Source of the DNA: Bacillus sp. SD088
Lineage (GTDB): Bacteria > Bacillota > Bacilli > Bacillales > Bacillaceae_C
Length of the DNA stretch: 64,000 bases
Assembly: GCF_017355205.1 (NCBI RefSeq)
Contig: NZ_JADIJK010000013.1
Coordinates: 62,001-126,000 of the forward strand
Direction: 5' to 3'
The notes beneath the pieces are model-generated. The model saw only the letters and a list, made by a program, of their open reading frames with translations. It was not told the DNA's origin and did no database searches. This document shows positions 8,153-16,684 of the stretch, in pieces (positions within the stretch are counted from its first letter, which is position 1; each line of letters starts with the position of its first letter). Both the position numbers and the translations under genes were made by a program.

Positions 8153-8198
8153 ATTTTGAGGTAGAATAGTAGAAAATAAGGAAAGGAAATTTATATAC

Positions 8199-9557
8199 AT
8201 GCAGCAAGAGAATTTTACAAGGGGTTCGATTGGAAAGCAGTTACTGCTATTCTCGGGCCCGATTATTTTAACCAATCTTCTTCAGGTCTCCTATCAATTA
8301 ATTGATAGCTTGTGGGTTGGAAATTTGCTTGGTGCTTCAGCGCTCGGAGCGGTAGCGGTATCCAGTACTGTAATTTTTACCGTGTTATCATTTATCATTG
8401 GTGTAAATAATGCCACATTAACGATTTTATCTCAGTTGAAGGGAAAGAACGATGCAACGGGCTTAAAAAATTACACAAATGCCTTTACTGTCATTTTAGC
8501 AAGTATGGCCATAATGCTTGGGATTATCGGCTATCTGTCATCTGAGTGGATTCTTCGTTTATTAGGAACACCTGAATCGATGTTAGGAGAAGCAACGGGG
8601 TATTTACGGATAAACTTTTTGGGCATCCTGTTTTTATTTGGCTATAATTTCATTGGAACTGTATTTCGGGCGTTAGGAAACAGTAAAACCCCCTTGCGGT
8701 TTGTCGTTATTGCTGTGATTCTAAATATTTTCCTAGATCCGCTCTTTATCTATGTATTTAATTGGGGGATAGAAGGGGCAGCATTTGCGACCATTTTAGC
8801 GCAAGGAATTGCCTTCCTATATGGTGTGTTCTTGAGTATCGCTCATAAGCAAATTCCATTTTCATCTCCCGCTTTTCCAAAAATAGAGGAGATAAAATTA
8901 ATTCTCGGGCAAGGCCTTCCATCTGGGTTGCAAATGACGGTTATTTCCGCTGGATCAGCAGCGATTATGAGTGTGGTGACTTCATTTGGGAGTGATGCTG
9001 TTTCTGGCTTTGGTGCGGCACAGCGATTGGAGAGCATGATTATGCTACCGGCGCAAGCTTTAGGAACTGCTGTTAACAGTATGGCGGGCCAAAATATCGC
9101 TGTTGGGAAGTGGCGACGCGTACATAAAATCACTCTGTATGCGACAATTCTTAACCTCATCACGATGCTTTTGATTGCACTGCTGATCTTTGCAATCGGT
9201 GGTTGGGGGATTCGCTTGTTTATTTCTGAATCAGAAGCTGTTCGTTTTGGGACAGAGTATATAAAAATGGTTGCGTTCTTCTTTCCATTTTTAGGATTTA
9301 ATTTTGTGTGGAATGGTGTGGTCCGCGCCTCTGGTGCAGCTTTTCAAGTGCTTATGCTGAATCTTATTTCTTTTTGGGTTTTACGATTCCCATTAACTTG
9401 GTTGTTTGCCCAATATTTTGGCGAGAGAGGAATTGCCTATGGGCTGGGCAGTAGTTTTGTGATTAGCAGTATAGTGGCCTTTTGTTATTATCGCTTTGGA
9501 AAATGGAGTGAAAAAGAGTTACTACAGGATGACACAGCCAGATCGGTGGAATCCTAA
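8199..9557 (+). CDS. MATE family multidrug/cation antiporter
   Basis: 452 aa, about 12 transmembrane helices in two internally similar halves, the normal MATE size. It opens with GSIGKQLLLFSGPIILTNLLQ and contains the family-typical QVSYQLIDSLWVGNLLGASALGAVAVSS, NATLTILSQ and the second-half equivalent GFGAAQRLESMIMLPAQALGTAV. It exports drugs or other cationic compounds using Na+ or H+ entry. The ATG has AAGGAAAGG upstream. The substrate is unknown, and the GNAT gene follows 28 bp later, probably on the same transcript. Confidence 0.94.
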   Translation: MQQENFTRGSIGKQLLLFSGPIILTNLLQVSYQLIDSLWVGNLLGASALGAVAVSSTVIFTVLSFIIGVNNATLTILSQLKGKNDATGLKNYTNAFTVILASMAIMLGIIGYLSSEWILRLLGTPESMLGEATGYLRINFLGILFLFGYNFIGTVFRALGNSKTPLRFVVIAVILNIFLDPLFIYVFNWGIEGAAFATILAQGIAFLYGVFLSIAHKQIPFSSPAFPKIEEIKLILGQGLPSGLQMTVISAGSAAIMSVVTSFGSDAVSGFGAAQRLESMIMLPAQALGTAVNSMAGQNIAVGKWRRVHKITLYATILNLITMLLIALLIFAIGGWGIRLFISESEAVRFGTEYIKMVAFFFPFLGFNFVWNGVVRASGAAFQVLMLNLISFWVLRFPLTWLFAQYFGERGIAYGLGSSFVISSIVAFCYYRFGKWSEKELLQDDTARSVES

Positions 9558-9585
9558 CTAATGGCTTTAAGGATGAGGTGATTCA

Positions 9586-10131
9586 ATGTTCGTACATCCT
9601 GTGGATGAAGAGCTTTATTTGCGGATGGTGGAGGAAGAGGATGCGGAAGAGCTCTTTCGACTAACAGATCAATCAAGAGAGTACTTACGGGAATGGTTGC
9701 CATGGATCGACAGGATCAAAAGTAAGGAAGACTCCATTGCTTTTATTCAATCAAGTCAGCAGGGATTTGCTGAATTTACTTCCATGACTCTGGGTATTCT
9801 ATATAGAGGGAAATTGATCGGTGTCTCAGGATTTAATGAAATGGATCCAGAGAATAAAGCGGCGTCTATTGGTTATTGGTTATGTAAGGATTTTCAAGGG
9901 AAGGGGATTATGAATCGGGTTGTCCGCTCGCTGATGGACTATGCGTTTCATATCCTTGAATTTAACCGCATTGAAATTCGCGTAGCAGCTGGAAATAAGA
10001 GGAGTCAGGCAATCCCTGAAAAACTTGGTTTTAAAAAAGAAGGGATTCTGCGTGAAGCTGAGTGGCTATATGACCATTACGTAGATCATATCATCTACAG
10101 TTTTCTTGCTAGTGATAACCAAAAAACATAA
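9586..10131 (+). CDS. GNAT acetyltransferase, RimL/RimJ-like
   Basis: 181 aa. Opens with ELYLRMVEEEDAEELFRLTDQ and carries the acetyl-CoA loop region SIGYWLCKDFQGKGIMNRVV and the RimJ/L signature FNRIEIRVAAGNKRSQAIPEKLGFKKEG near residues 125-155. This subfamily acetylates N-termini of ribosomal proteins, but Bacillus paralogues such as YdaF also act on other amines, so the substrate is open. The ATG has a GATGAGGTG site. It lies 28 bp after the MATE gene. Confidence 0.9.
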   Translation: MFVHPVDEELYLRMVEEEDAEELFRLTDQSREYLREWLPWIDRIKSKEDSIAFIQSSQQGFAEFTSMTLGILYRGKLIGVSGFNEMDPENKAASIGYWLCKDFQGKGIMNRVVRSLMDYAFHILEFNRIEIRVAAGNKRSQAIPEKLGFKKEGILREAEWLYDHYVDHIIYSFLASDNQKT

Positions 10132-10137
10132 GAAAGC

Positions 10138-10242
10138 CAACTGGATCGTCGGTAGAAGGTTGCATTTTCAACTTTCCTCCTTTTGATTGCGTAAGTCAAC
10201 ATCGGTTCGTCCTTACCGTAATTTGTCCGCCGCTTACGCATT
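10138..10242. repeat. interspersed repeat fragment
   Basis: Contains GCGTAAGTCAACATCGGTTC and CTTACCGTA, matching the interior of the large type A copy at 19.8 kb (GCGTAAGTCAACATCGGCTC). It lies between the GNAT gene and the htrA-like promoter. Confidence 0.5.
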
Positions 10243-10254
10243 TCTTTATGAACT

Positions 10255-10284
10255 GTTCATGCTTCGTTCATAGTTTATTCATAT
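10255..10284 (+). promoter_or_regulatory. triple TTCAT direct repeats upstream of the HtrA-like gene
   Basis: TTCAT occurs at 10256, 10267 and 10278, an exact 11-bp period (about one helical turn), within GTTCATGCTT and ATAGTTTATTCATAT. Such phased direct repeats suit an OmpR-family response regulator. GTTCATGCTT recurs at 11657-11666 upstream of yclJ, and ATAGTTT(A/G)TTCA(T/C)AT recurs at 13964-13978 before the PrsA-like gene. Confidence 0.6.
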
Positions 10285-10331
10285 CTTGTGATTATGATAA
10301 AAGTACCATAAATCGCAGGGGGGTAATCAAA

Positions 10332-11561
10332 GTGAAGGATCAAGATGAATATGAAGTTAGTGATGTGACGGAAAGACCGAAAAAACGCTGGGCGAAAGGA
10401 AGGACAGCTGTGAAGAGGGTTGTATCGACTGTAGGTGCGGGTGTAATTGGTTCGGTCTTAACTTTAGGCGTTGTTCTCAATACACCGCTTTTAAAAGACT
10501 CTGAACCTCAGGAGGATACAGTGCAAACAGCTACGGCAAATACAGAGCAAAATTCATCCGGAAATGTTCAGCAACTTTCTGCTAATACGACATCTCTTGC
10601 TGATATGGTCGAAAAGGCATCAGATGCGGTTGTCGGAATTGTGAGTGCGACGAAAACACAAGGAAATCCATTTGCTCCTCAGAACGAAAGTCAAGGGGAA
10701 AAATCAGGGTCAGGTGTCATATTTAAAAAAGAAGGTAAAGACGCTTTTATCGTGACGAATAACCATGTAATTGAGGGTTCTGAGCAAATTGAGGTCAATC
10801 TAGAAAATGGAGACAAGGTGGAGGCTGAATTGATTGGAGCGGATGCTTTAACTGATTTGGCTGTCCTTAAAATAGATGGTAGCAAAGTTGATTCTGTCAT
10901 GAATTTCGGTGATTCCGATACGCTACGTGCAGGTGAACAAGTTGTGGCGATTGGAAATCCACTTGGACTTGAGTTTTCACGGACAGTGACACAAGGTATT
11001 GTGAGTGCGGTGAATCGTTCCATTGATGTGCAAACTTCTGCAGGGAATTGGGAATTAAATGTCATTCAAACTGATGCTGCAATCAATCCAGGAAATAGCG
11101 GTGGAGCCTTAGTCAACACAAAAGGTGAACTAGTTGGGATTAATAGTTTGAAAATTGCCGAGAGTGGTGTAGAAGGGCTAGGATTTGCGATTCCGATCAA
11201 TGATGCAAAGCCGCTTATTGAAGAAATGATTAAAAACGGAAAAATTGAACGTCCTTATATGGGAATTAGCATGGTCGACTTTGAGCAAGTTGCTCCCCAA
11301 TATTTACAACAACTGCCGGAAGACGTTGACAGTGGCGTGATTATCACATCCGTTGATCCAGATTCGGCTGCTGGCAAAGCTGGTTTACAAATGGAAGATG
11401 TCCTAGTTAGTATCAATGACCATAAGATCGAAAATGCGAGCGATTTAAGAAAGCTTTTATATACAGACCTTAAAGTTGGAGATAAAGCTTCTCTTCAAGT
11501 CTATCGCGATGGGAAAGAAAAGACATTCTTTGTTACTTTAACGGCAAACCCTGAGAGTTAA
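10332..11561 (+). CDS. HtrA/DegP-like membrane-anchored serine protease
   Basis: 409 aa from GTG 10332, chosen for the AGGGGGG site 9 bp upstream; an in-frame ATG at 10248 lies inside the promoter repeats. A charged cytoplasmic tail is followed by one membrane helix (about residues 37-57), a low-complexity linker, then the trypsin-like domain with His in TNNHVIEG, Asp in DALTDLAVLKI and Ser in NPGNSGGALVN, and one C-terminal PDZ domain (YMGISM to the end). HtrA proteins degrade misfolded exported proteins at the outer face of the membrane. The adjacent YclJK-type two-component genes and the PrsA-like foldase suggest a shared envelope-stress response. Confidence 0.94.
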   Translation: MKDQDEYEVSDVTERPKKRWAKGRTAVKRVVSTVGAGVIGSVLTLGVVLNTPLLKDSEPQEDTVQTATANTEQNSSGNVQQLSANTTSLADMVEKASDAVVGIVSATKTQGNPFAPQNESQGEKSGSGVIFKKEGKDAFIVTNNHVIEGSEQIEVNLENGDKVEAELIGADALTDLAVLKIDGSKVDSVMNFGDSDTLRAGEQVVAIGNPLGLEFSRTVTQGIVSAVNRSIDVQTSAGNWELNVIQTDAAINPGNSGGALVNTKGELVGINSLKIAESGVEGLGFAIPINDAKPLIEEMIKNGKIERPYMGISMVDFEQVAPQYLQQLPEDVDSGVIITSVDPDSAAGKAGLQMEDVLVSINDHKIENASDLRKLLYTDLKVGDKASLQVYRDGKEKTFFVTLTANPES

Positions 11562-11567
11562 TTTTGT

Positions 11568-11620
11568 CCCGCGTTAACTGGCTGTAAGACCCCCACTGAT
11601 TGAAGTTTCATTTTATAAAA
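11568..11620 (-). repeat. short type B interspersed repeat (reverse orientation)
   Basis: Read on the minus strand: ATAAAATGAAACTTCAATCAGTGGGGG joined directly to TCTTACAGCCAGTTAACGCGGG (quoted in two pieces). These are the two ends of the 250-bp type B copies at 28.2 and 41.5 kb with the interior missing. Confidence 0.7.
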
Positions 11621-11627
11621 AATGCTT

Positions 11628-11656
11628 ACACCTCTTGTAATGTCAAGGGGTGTTTT
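11628..11656 (+). terminator. intrinsic terminator of the HtrA-like gene
   Basis: ACACCTCTTG (11628-11637) pairs with CAAGGGGTGT (11644-11653), with one G-T pair, followed by TTTTG. Confidence 0.75.
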
Positions 11657-11772
11657 GTTCATGCTTGGCTTGTTAATAGGAAGGATTGTCTCTACTACCG
11701 ATGCTATCCCCTATTTGATGCTTGCACAAGGATTTAAATTCCTTTACTTTTAATATAAAGGGGGTGCCCAAG

Positions 11773-12525
11773 TTGAAAATATTAGTCATTGAAGATAATG
11801 AGAATGTCGCTTCTATGATTGAAATGTTCTTTTTAAAAGAAGGAATTAAAGGGGAATTTATTCAAGATGGAATTGCCGGGTATGAACGTGCTAAGCAGGA
11901 ACAGTGGGATTGCTTAATTATTGATTGGATGCTCCCAGGAATGGATGGCATCAGTATCTGCCGGAAAATTCGAGAAAAGAATAAAACGGTACCGATTATT
12001 ATGCTTACAGCCAAAGATACAGAATCTGATCAAGTATTGGGCCTAGAAATGGGTGCCGATGATTATGTGACAAAGCCATTTAGCCCCCTTGCTTTAATGG
12101 CAAGAATTCGGGCTGTAACACGTAGATCTCAAAGCCAGCCGAGTAAGAAAGTAAACAGCAATACGAATACGATCGAAACGCCCCATTTCAAAGTGAATAA
12201 GGATACACGTGAAGTCTTGTTAGACGGGAAGTCTGTTACCAATTTAACACCGAAGGAATTTGATTTGCTTTATCATTTTTTACAGCATCCGAGACAGGTA
12301 TTTTCACGCGAACAATTATTAGATAAAGTATGGGGCTATGATTTTTACGGAGATGACCGAACCGTAGATGTTCATATCAAGCGCTTACGGAATAAATTGG
12401 GCTCTTCAGAACAACCTTTTTTTAAAACCGTTTGGGGTGTAGGATATAAATTTGAAGAATCAGCGGATGGACTCAAAAAACAGACTGAAGAAACTCCTCC
12501 AAATGAGAATCGCTATGAAAATTAA
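11773..12525 (+). CDS. yclJ: OmpR/PhoB-family response regulator, YclJ-like
   Basis: 250 aa from TTG 11773, chosen because AAAGGGGGTG lies just upstream and the N-terminus becomes MKILVIEDNENV. The receiver domain has acidic residues ED, the phosphoacceptor Asp in LIIDWMLPGMDG (about D53) and Lys in YVTKPFSPL. The C-terminal winged helix (LTPKEFDLLYHFLQHPRQVF, DDRTVDVHIKRLRNKLG) is complete. Wording throughout is close to B. subtilis YclJ as I recall it. The kinase gene overlaps its end. It may act at the phased TTCAT motifs upstream of the htrA-like and prsA-like genes; this is inference. Confidence 0.93.
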   Translation: MKILVIEDNENVASMIEMFFLKEGIKGEFIQDGIAGYERAKQEQWDCLIIDWMLPGMDGISICRKIREKNKTVPIIMLTAKDTESDQVLGLEMGADDYVTKPFSPLALMARIRAVTRRSQSQPSKKVNSNTNTIETPHFKVNKDTREVLLDGKSVTNLTPKEFDLLYHFLQHPRQVFSREQLLDKVWGYDFYGDDRTVDVHIKRLRNKLGSSEQPFFKTVWGVGYKFEESADGLKKQTEETPPNENRYEN

Positions 12526-13924
12526 AATGAAATATCTGTATCAACAGCTTTTGAGTCATGTCAGCGTGATTGTGATTGCGATCCTTATTTTAAGCTTACT
12601 GTTCTCCCATTTTATTGAAAATCTAATTTACCAGGATAAAATTGATGAGCTTACAGCCTATGGGAAAAATGTTTTGGCAGATCTTGAACAAAACTATGAT
12701 TCCGAATCCATTTTACAAGAATATGGACATGTTTTAGCTGGGCGTGATATCCAGTACAGTTTATTTGATCCGAGCTCAGCGATTATCTATTCAACAGGAA
12801 GGGGAGCGAGAATCAAGCTGGAAGCGGGAGAATGGCAAAAAATCCAAGATGGCTATACCGTTGTAGTGAAACAAGACTATAAACGGTTTAACGAAGGGAT
12901 GACCTTTGTGTTGTTACCTTACTTTCGCCAAGGTCAATTTGTTGGTGGTATTTTGCTCGCATCGCCGATTAAAGGAACACGGGATATTATTTCACAAATC
13001 AATCAATATTTGCTGTATACAGTATTGGTGGCAGTAGCTGTTGCTTTGCTGTTAAGTTGGATCTTATCGGCTTTTCATGTAAGAAGAATTAAACGACTTC
13101 AGGAAGCCACCTCTTTAATTGCAAATGGTGATTATTCAGTGCGCATTCCTTCTTCTGATTTTGATGAAATTGGGGAGCTGTCAGGGGATTTCAATCAAAT
13201 GGTTGAAAAATTAGAGGAATCAATGGAAGAGATCGAACGTTTAGAAAATCGGCGTCGCCAATTTATGGCAGATGTTTCCCATGAATTAAGAACCCCGCTC
13301 ACGACGATTCGCGGTGTGATTGATGGAATCCGCAATCAGATGATTCCTGAATCAGAAAAAAAGCGGGCTATGCTGATGGCAAGTCAAGAAACAAAGCGTT
13401 TGATCAGATTGGTAAATGAAAACCTCGATTATGAAAAAATCCGTTCGAATCAAATCAAACTCCATAAGGAAAATCTTCTATTGTCTGAAGTGATGGAAGT
13501 AATTCGCGATCAGTTGGAAATTCAGGCTGAAGAAAAGCAGGATAAGATTGTATTAGAAGTAGAGAATGATGCACAGGTGTATGCTGATTATGATCGCTTA
13601 ACGCAAATTTTAATAAATATCACAAAGAATAGTATTCAATTTACGGAACAGGGGACGATCACGTTACGAGGCAAAATGGGCGAGACCGAGACCATTATTG
13701 AAATAGAAGATAACGGACAGGGGATGGATCCGCGCGAAATTAAGAAGATTTGGCAGCGATTTTACAAGGCAATGGTATCAAGAACCAATAATCCCTATGG
13801 AGAGTTTGGCCTTGGGCTATCGATTGTCAAACAGCTTGTTCAGTTGCATAACGGCCAAATTGACGTGAAAAGTGAGGAAGGAAAGGGAACCACTTTCACT
13901 TTGACCTTTCCATTTAAAAAATAG
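12515..13924 (+). CDS. yclK: sensor histidine kinase, YclK-like
   Basis: About 469 aa from the ATG at 12515 (MKIKMKYLYQQLLSH, matching YclK's N-terminus); the ribosome site is weak and ATG 12503 or 12527 is possible. Two membrane helices (about 13-35 and 165-187) flank an extracytoplasmic sensor of about 130 residues. HAMP (to about 240), HisKA with ADVSHELRTPLTT (His near residue 256), and HATPase with NITKNSIQF, DNGQGMD and GLGLSIVKQL follow. It overlaps the regulator gene by 11 bp. The signal is unknown; the neighbouring protease and foldase suggest misfolded envelope proteins. Confidence 0.93.
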   Translation: MKIKMKYLYQQLLSHVSVIVIAILILSLLFSHFIENLIYQDKIDELTAYGKNVLADLEQNYDSESILQEYGHVLAGRDIQYSLFDPSSAIIYSTGRGARIKLEAGEWQKIQDGYTVVVKQDYKRFNEGMTFVLLPYFRQGQFVGGILLASPIKGTRDIISQINQYLLYTVLVAVAVALLLSWILSAFHVRRIKRLQEATSLIANGDYSVRIPSSDFDEIGELSGDFNQMVEKLEESMEEIERLENRRRQFMADVSHELRTPLTTIRGVIDGIRNQMIPESEKKRAMLMASQETKRLIRLVNENLDYEKIRSNQIKLHKENLLLSEVMEVIRDQLEIQAEEKQDKIVLEVENDAQVYADYDRLTQILINITKNSIQFTEQGTITLRGKMGETETIIEIEDNGQGMDPREIKKIWQRFYKAMVSRTNNPYGEFGLGLSIVKQLVQLHNGQIDVKSEEGKGTTFTLTFPFKK

Positions 13925-13942
13925 ATATCGAAATTTTTAGCG

Positions 13943-13978
13943 TTTTCATATATCATATTGTTAATAGTTTGTTCACAT
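13943..13978 (+). promoter_or_regulatory. putative response-regulator site before the PrsA-like gene
   Basis: Contains TTTTCATA (13943-13950) and ATAGTTTGTTCACAT (13964-13978). The latter matches the motif before the htrA-like gene (10270-10284) at 13 of 15 positions. It lies about 80-115 bp upstream of the foldase start. Confidence 0.5.
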
Positions 13979-14056
13979 TTATTTTGTAGACTAAGGTTGT
14001 ACAAATAAATATGGCCTATATAACTACATTAAAATAGGGATTAGAGGAGGAAGAAA

Positions 14057-14959
14057 ATGAGTCAGCATCAACAAGCAAAATCATCTAGCAAAAAGTTTAC
14101 GATTTCTGTGATTGTCCTAATTATACTTGGAGCTGCTGTTATTTTTACAACGGCTTTTGTGAAGAGAGACATTGTTGCGAATGTAGGGGATGCCAAAATT
14201 ACAAAAGACGAGCTGTATGAGCAACTTGTGGACAACTATGGGGAGCAAACTCTTGATGGTATGATCAATGATGAAATTGTAAAAATGGAAGCAAAGAAGG
14301 AAAAAGTATCTATATCTGATGATGAAATCAATAAAGAAATGGATAAATATGTTGAACAGAGTGGGGGCGAAGAAGCCTTTAATTCAGCCTTACAACAACA
14401 AGGGCTGACTAAAAAGGATCTTGAAAAGGATATTGTGAGTTTTTTATCAATTCAAAAGATCTTAGAACCACGGATTGACATTAGCGATGATGAGATTAAG
14501 GAATACTTTGAAGATAATAAAGCTAGCTTTGACCAAGAAGAACAAGTAGAGGCTAGTCATATTTTAGTCGATGATGAAAAGACAGCAAAAGAAGTGAAAC
14601 AGAAGATAGATGATGGAGAAGATTTCGCAGAATTAGCCAAAGAATACTCAACAGATGAATCAAATGCTGAATCTGGTGGAGAACTAGGCTTCTTTGGAAA
14701 AGGAAAAATGGTCAAAGAATTTGAAGGCAAGGCCTTTTCTATGAAAGTTGATGAAATTAGTGATCCCGTCAAAACAGAACATGGCTATCACATCATCAAA
14801 GTAACTGATAAAAAAGACGCTAAAGAGGCGAAACTAGAAGATCATAAAGAGGAAGTTAAAGACGCATTATTTGAGCAAAAACTGCAAACAGAATACCAAA
14901 CATGGTTAAATGAGAAAAAAGAAGATTATAAAATTAAAAAATCATTAGGTACAAATTAA
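14057..14959 (+). CDS. PrsA-like extracytoplasmic peptidyl-prolyl isomerase (parvulin type)
   Basis: 300 aa. One N-terminal membrane anchor (about residues 14-34), then a SurA/PrsA-type N-domain (NVGDAKITKDELYEQLV and a helical region) and a parvulin domain (about 158-255: VEASHILVDDEKTAKEV, GGELGFFGKGKMVKEFE, SDPVKTEHGYHIIKV). Unlike canonical PrsA there is no lipobox Cys, so it is an integral, not a lipid-anchored, foldase. It helps exported proteins fold. A GAGGAGGAAG site precedes the ATG, and a perfect terminator follows. Position after htrA-yclJK supports an envelope-folding role. Confidence 0.92.
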   Translation: MSQHQQAKSSSKKFTISVIVLIILGAAVIFTTAFVKRDIVANVGDAKITKDELYEQLVDNYGEQTLDGMINDEIVKMEAKKEKVSISDDEINKEMDKYVEQSGGEEAFNSALQQQGLTKKDLEKDIVSFLSIQKILEPRIDISDDEIKEYFEDNKASFDQEEQVEASHILVDDEKTAKEVKQKIDDGEDFAELAKEYSTDESNAESGGELGFFGKGKMVKEFEGKAFSMKVDEISDPVKTEHGYHIIKVTDKKDAKEAKLEDHKEEVKDALFEQKLQTEYQTWLNEKKEDYKIKKSLGTN

Positions 14960-14965
14960 TAAGTT

Positions 14966-15011
14966 GCTCGTAAAAAGGCTGCCCCGTCCTGGAGGCAGCC
15001 TTTTTACGAGC
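14966..15011. terminator. strong bidirectional terminator
   Basis: A perfect 18-bp stem: GCTCGTAAAAAGGCTGCC (14966-14983) and its complement (14994-15011) around a 10-base loop, with T runs on both strands. Confidence 0.95.
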
Positions 15012-15079
15012 GGATAGAAGAATGTATAAAAACGGACAGTTGACGAATCCTAATAGGAAAACGAAAGGGATTTTTTGTC

Positions 15080-16684
15080 ATGTTTTCATTATTTAAGAAG
15101 AAACACAAGGATACAGGAAATACACACAACAAATCCCCTATGGAGTATGTAGGTTCTCATTTATCTGATACGGTGGAAAGAATAAAGAAGGAGACGGGGG
15201 ATAGCTCGGATATTGTCATAAGAGAATTGGAGCTTGGGGAACCTATGTTGTCCGTGGCAATTGCTTATGTAGACGGGATTGTCGACGATACTTCAATTCA
15301 TGATTTTATAGTGGACTCGATTTTAGAATCTGGTATCAGGACAGAGCGGGACCCTAAGGAACTTTTAAAGACCATTACTTCGAAAGTCGTTGCAATGGGG
15401 CCGATTCAAAAATCAAGGCAATGGGCTCAGTTATATACAGCCTTAATGGACGGGAATACCATTCTTCTTATTGATGGAATCGACGAAGTGATAACAATTG
15501 ATACACAGGGTGGGGAACGGCGTTCGATTGAAGAACCGGAAAGCCAGGTAACGGTTCGTGGTCCAAGAGACGGATTTACAGAATCGCTACGTACGAACAC
15601 TGCCCTTGTCAGGAGAAGGGTCCGTAACCCTAATCTTTGGACAGAGTCGATGAAAATCGGCAATCAAACCAAAACAAATGTGGAAATCATGTATTTAAAT
15701 GGTGTTGTCAACGAGAAGATTGTGACTGAAGTGCGTAAGCGGTTAAAAGAAATTGAAATTGACGCCATTTTGGAATCCGGCTATATCGAACAATTGATTG
15801 AGGATCAGACCTGGACAATCTTTCCGACCATTTATCATACAGAAAGGCCAGATTCGGTAGCGGGGAATATTTTAGAAGGAAGAGTAGCTATCTTTGTCGA
15901 TGGAACTCCTTTTGTTTTACTAGCGCCAGCCGTGTTTATTCAATTTTTCCAATCTGTTGAAGATTATTATGCTCGGTTCGACATTGCGACCGCTTTGCGA
16001 TTTTTACGGATTATCACATTTTTATTATCGATCATTGCGCCATCTGTCTATATTGCTGGAACGACGTTTCATCAGGAAATGATTCCGACACAGCTGGCGA
16101 TTATTGTTGCGGCACAGCGTGAAACCGTTCCATTTCCAGCTTTTGTGGAAGCTATCATGATGGAGATTACATTTGAAATCTTACGGGAGGCGGGTGTACG
16201 AATGCCGCGTGCTGTTGGGGCTGCCATCTCCATCGTGGGCGCCCTTGTGATTGGGCAAGCGGCTGTTCAAGCAGGGATCGTTTCCCCAGCTATGGTGATT
16301 ATTGTTTCGATTACAGCGATTGCGAATTTTGCAACTCCTTCATTTGCGATCGCCATTTCTGCTCGCCTCATTCGTTTTTTATTTATGGTAGCTGCAGCGA
16401 CTTTTGGTTTATATGGGGTGATTTTGTGCACTATTTTTCTTACTCTTCATTTATGTAGTTTACGTTCCTTTGGTGTGCCATATATGACGCCAATGGCACC
16501 TGTTACAATTGGGAATTTAGGGGATACACTGATTCGTATCCCTTTATGGACGACAAGAAGAAAAGCCAATTTAATCATGAAGGGAAAGCAGATTCATGCA
16601 AAGAATACGCCAAAGCCAGCTCCTCCATCGCCTCGGACAATAAGGAATAAGGATATTGGGAAAGGTGACAACAATGACTCATAA
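15080..16684 (+). CDS. spore germinant receptor, GerA-family A subunit
   Basis: 534 aa. The soluble N-terminal half contains the typical ELGEPMLSVAIAYVDGIVD, GNTILLIDG and RRRVRNPNLWTESMKIG, then EGRVAIFVDGTPFVLLAPAVF, the entry to the membrane half (about residues 285-490). The C-terminus ends in a Pro/Lys-rich tail. GerA subunits sit in the inner membrane of the spore and, with B and C, respond to germinants. It overlaps the C-subunit gene. Its B subunit is probably the convergent gene at 18089-19165, an unusual arrangement since gerA-gerB-gerC operons are the rule. Probably made in the forespore. Confidence 0.95.
   Translation: MFSLFKKKHKDTGNTHNKSPMEYVGSHLSDTVERIKKETGDSSDIVIRELELGEPMLSVAIAYVDGIVDDTSIHDFIVDSILESGIRTERDPKELLKTITSKVVAMGPIQKSRQWAQLYTALMDGNTILLIDGIDEVITIDTQGGERRSIEEPESQVTVRGPRDGFTESLRTNTALVRRRVRNPNLWTESMKIGNQTKTNVEIMYLNGVVNEKIVTEVRKRLKEIEIDAILESGYIEQLIEDQTWTIFPTIYHTERPDSVAGNILEGRVAIFVDGTPFVLLAPAVFIQFFQSVEDYYARFDIATALRFLRIITFLLSIIAPSVYIAGTTFHQEMIPTQLAIIVAAQRETVPFPAFVEAIMMEITFEILREAGVRMPRAVGAAISIVGALVIGQAAVQAGIVSPAMVIIVSITAIANFATPSFAIAISARLIRFLFMVAAATFGLYGVILCTIFLTLHLCSLRSFGVPYMTPMAPVTIGNLGDTLIRIPLWTTRRKANLIMKGKQIHAKNTPKPAPPSPRTIRNKDIGKGDNNDS

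Noticed and set aside
10691-11065. 124-aa minus-strand ORF inside the HtrA-like gene
   Set aside because: Overlaps the protease domain with all three catalytic residues; no site, no family resemblance.
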